From the NCBI GenBank assembly GCA_009845425.1, contig VXZQ01000007.1, forward strand, positions 351,743-415,742: a DNA stretch of 64,000 nt. The letters are read 5' to 3'. The position numbers and the translations under genes were made by a program. The notes beneath the pieces are model-generated. The model was not told the origin of the DNA and searched no databases. It worked only from the letters and a program-made list of their open reading frames with translations. Below are positions 62,674-64,000 of this stretch, piece by piece. The stretch's first letter is position 1. Every line of letters starts with the position of its first letter. Origin of the DNA: Holophagales bacterium (GTDB taxonomy: Bacteria > Acidobacteriota > Thermoanaerobaculia > Multivoradales > Multivoraceae).

Positions 62674-63179
62674 GCGGCACCGGCCAGACCGTAGGCGTCA
62701 ACGGGATCGCGCACATCCAGTTGACGGTCCGGGACCCGGAACGGTGCCTGCCGTTCTGGGAGCGGCTCTGCAACTTTCTGGAGATGAAGACCCTGATCCG
62801 GGGCGAGGACGTGCTGTACTGCATCGGCAGCCGGACCGGCATCCTGGTCCGCGCCGCGCCGCCGGACAAGCGCGACCGGCCGTTCGACCAGGACCGTCCC
62901 GGGCTCCACCACCTCTGCTTCCGGGCCCGTAGCCGCGGGGACGTCGACGCGATCTACCGCTTCATCGAAGCCGAACTGGACGCGACCGTCGTCCACGGCC
63001 CGGAGGAGGGCGACCGGTTCGCGCCGGGCTACTACTCGATCCTGGTCGAGGACCCGGACGGCATCCGGGTCGAAGTGAACCATGTGCCGGGCAAGGGCCA
63101 CTTCGGTGAGGGCGGTCGCCTGGGTCCCGGCGGGGCGGGGGCGGCCGCGACCTACGGCGACCACGGCCTGGGGGACTAG
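62670..63179 (+). CDS. VOC-family (glyoxalase/dioxygenase fold) protein
   Basis: A 169-residue vicinal-oxygen-chelate protein starting at GTG that overlaps the preceding stop. Family elements: IAHIQLTVRDPERCLPFWER, GLHHLCFRARSRGDVDAIY, and YYSILVEDPDGIRVEVNHVP with the C-terminal metal glutamate. Likely metal ligands are the histidines of HIQL and HHLC and the glutamate of VEV. Members include glyoxalase I, ring-cleavage dioxygenases and isomerases. Its stop lies in a CTAG shared with the stop of the convergent gene. Confidence 0.88.
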   Translation: MSGTGQTVGVNGIAHIQLTVRDPERCLPFWERLCNFLEMKTLIRGEDVLYCIGSRTGILVRAAPPDKRDRPFDQDRPGLHHLCFRARSRGDVDAIYRFIEAELDATVVHGPEEGDRFAPGYYSILVEDPDGIRVEVNHVPGKGHFGEGGRLGPGGAGAAATYGDHGLGD

Positions 63180-64000
63180 TCGAGGTCGATGACGTAGACG
63201 GTGTTGGCGGCGTCGCCGGCGACCCAGGCGGTATCGCCGTCCGTGGCGATGCCGTTGAACAGCATCGTGTTCGGGAAGGCGCCGCTGGCCGGCACATGCA
63301 GTTCGAGGCCGTCGGCGACTGTCGTCGACTCGCCGCTCGCCGCGTCGATGGCGACCACACGACCGGCGCCGGCCTCGACGACGTAGATCGAACCGTTCGC
63401 GGCCGCGAGCCCTTCCGGCTGGTCGAGGCCCTCGGCGACCGTCTCGACACCGTCGTCGCCGATGCGGAGCACGGTGCCCGCGACGTTGTCGGTGACGTAG
63501 AGGGTGCCGTCCGCCGCGGTCAGGCCGGCCGGTCCGGAGAGGCCCTCGGCCAGGACCCGTTTCTCCTCGGGATTCCCGGGAGAGAAGGCGATCACGTTGC
63601 CGGCGCCCCACTGGCTGGCGACGATGTCGCCCCCGAACCGGATCGCGTCGATCGGGGCGGCCAGTTCGCCGAAGATCTGAACCAGGGCGTCCGTGGCCGG
63701 GTCCCATAGCCGCACGGCGTTGTCGAACCAGCTCGAGAGGATGAGCTGGCCGTCGTCCGTGGCATGGACCGACATCGACGTACCGATGTCGGAGAAGCCG
63801 ATCACGTCGCGCACGACGCCGAGTTCGTCGCCGGTTGACGGATCGAGCTGGCGCAGGGCGAAGAAGTCGGCGACCACGAGCCGGACCGCGTCGCCGCTGC
63901 CGATGAGCGCAACGCCCCCGGGCATGTTGAGTCCGCCCGCGAGCACCATGCGGTTCTCGTCAGGCGACAGGGCCTCGACGATGAAGCCGTCGGCGAAGCT
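63176..64000 (-). CDS. SMP-30/NHL-like beta-propeller protein, 5' part missing
   Basis: The frame is open to the right edge, so the start lies outside the window. About 274 residues are visible. Repeats of a beta-propeller are clear: GGLNMPGGVALIGSGDAVRL, LSGPAGLTAADGTLYVTDNV, LDQPEGLAAANGSIYVVEAG and TAWVAGDAANTVYVIDLD. This is the pattern of NHL or gluconolactonase-like (SMP-30) propellers. Without the N-terminus I cannot say if it is secreted or which family member it is. Confidence 0.8.
   Translation of the reverse strand, partial: SFADGFIVEALSPDENRMVLAGGLNMPGGVALIGSGDAVRLVVADFFALRQLDPSTGDELGVVRDVIGFSDIGTSMSVHATDDGQLILSSWFDNAVRLWDPATDALVQIFGELAAPIDAIRFGGDIVASQWGAGNVIAFSPGNPEEKRVLAEGLSGPAGLTAADGTLYVTDNVAGTVLRIGDDGVETVAEGLDQPEGLAAANGSIYVVEAGAGRVVAIDAASGESTTVADGLELHVPASGAFPNTMLFNGIATDGDTAWVAGDAANTVYVIDLD

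Overview
The window is high-GC bacterial DNA, densely packed on both strands with many 1-4 base start/stop overlaps. The envelope is Gram-negative: TonB-dependent receptor, porin, outer-membrane barrels, Tat and lipoprotein signals. A VWFA protein of the type common in Acidobacteriota, tricorn protease, many secreted DUF proteins and several sulfatases suggest a heterotrophic member of Acidobacteriota or a similar marine or host-associated lineage. That placement is inference. No rRNA, tRNA, CRISPR array or insertion sequence was seen.

Layout. 1-8.1 kb: the end of a TonB-dependent receptor, then an overlapping set of an IclR-HTH/GcvT fusion, two CrtI-like flavoproteins, a small membrane protein and an outer-membrane barrel. 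8.1-12.1 kb: a cytochrome b-like protein, an FMN-binding protein, a porin, a lipoprotein and PPK2. 12.2-16.7 kb: three sulfatases of different subtypes. 16.7-17.05 kb: a small ArsC/Spx-like gene whose frame is intact only if an internal TGA is read as selenocysteine, with a good bacterial SECIS candidate just after that TGA. 17.1-23.2 kb: lon, acyltransferase, DUF1295 protein, zinc peptidase and an FMN-dependent hydroxy-acid oxidase.

23.3-46.5 kb is accessory in character. It holds a zinc-ribbon ATPase with a Toprim-like partner, a DUF262/HNH/HEPN protein, a frameshifted Phd antitoxin, a GNAT-PIN-GNAT-PUA protein with an ASCH partner, a single-chain restriction-modification enzyme, decayed remnants of defence-type genes, and an overlapping pair of a NYN nuclease and a NACHT ATPase. 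Metabolic genes (phosphotransferase, enoyl-type reductase, beta-lactamase-like hydrolase, Nramp-like transporter) are interspersed. The NYN/NACHT pair and the GNAT-PIN/ASCH pair are the best candidates for poorly described systems.

46.5-64 kb returns to metabolism: FabH-like ketosynthase, CaiB/BaiF CoA-transferase, Baeyer-Villiger monooxygenase, VWFA protein, SDR, a Phd-UPF0175/DUF3368 toxin-antitoxin pair, DoxX, methyltransferase, tricorn protease, hydroxypyruvate isomerase-like protein, DUF2911 protein, a cytochrome c/copper monooxygenase-like fusion, a VOC protein and a beta-propeller cut by the right edge.
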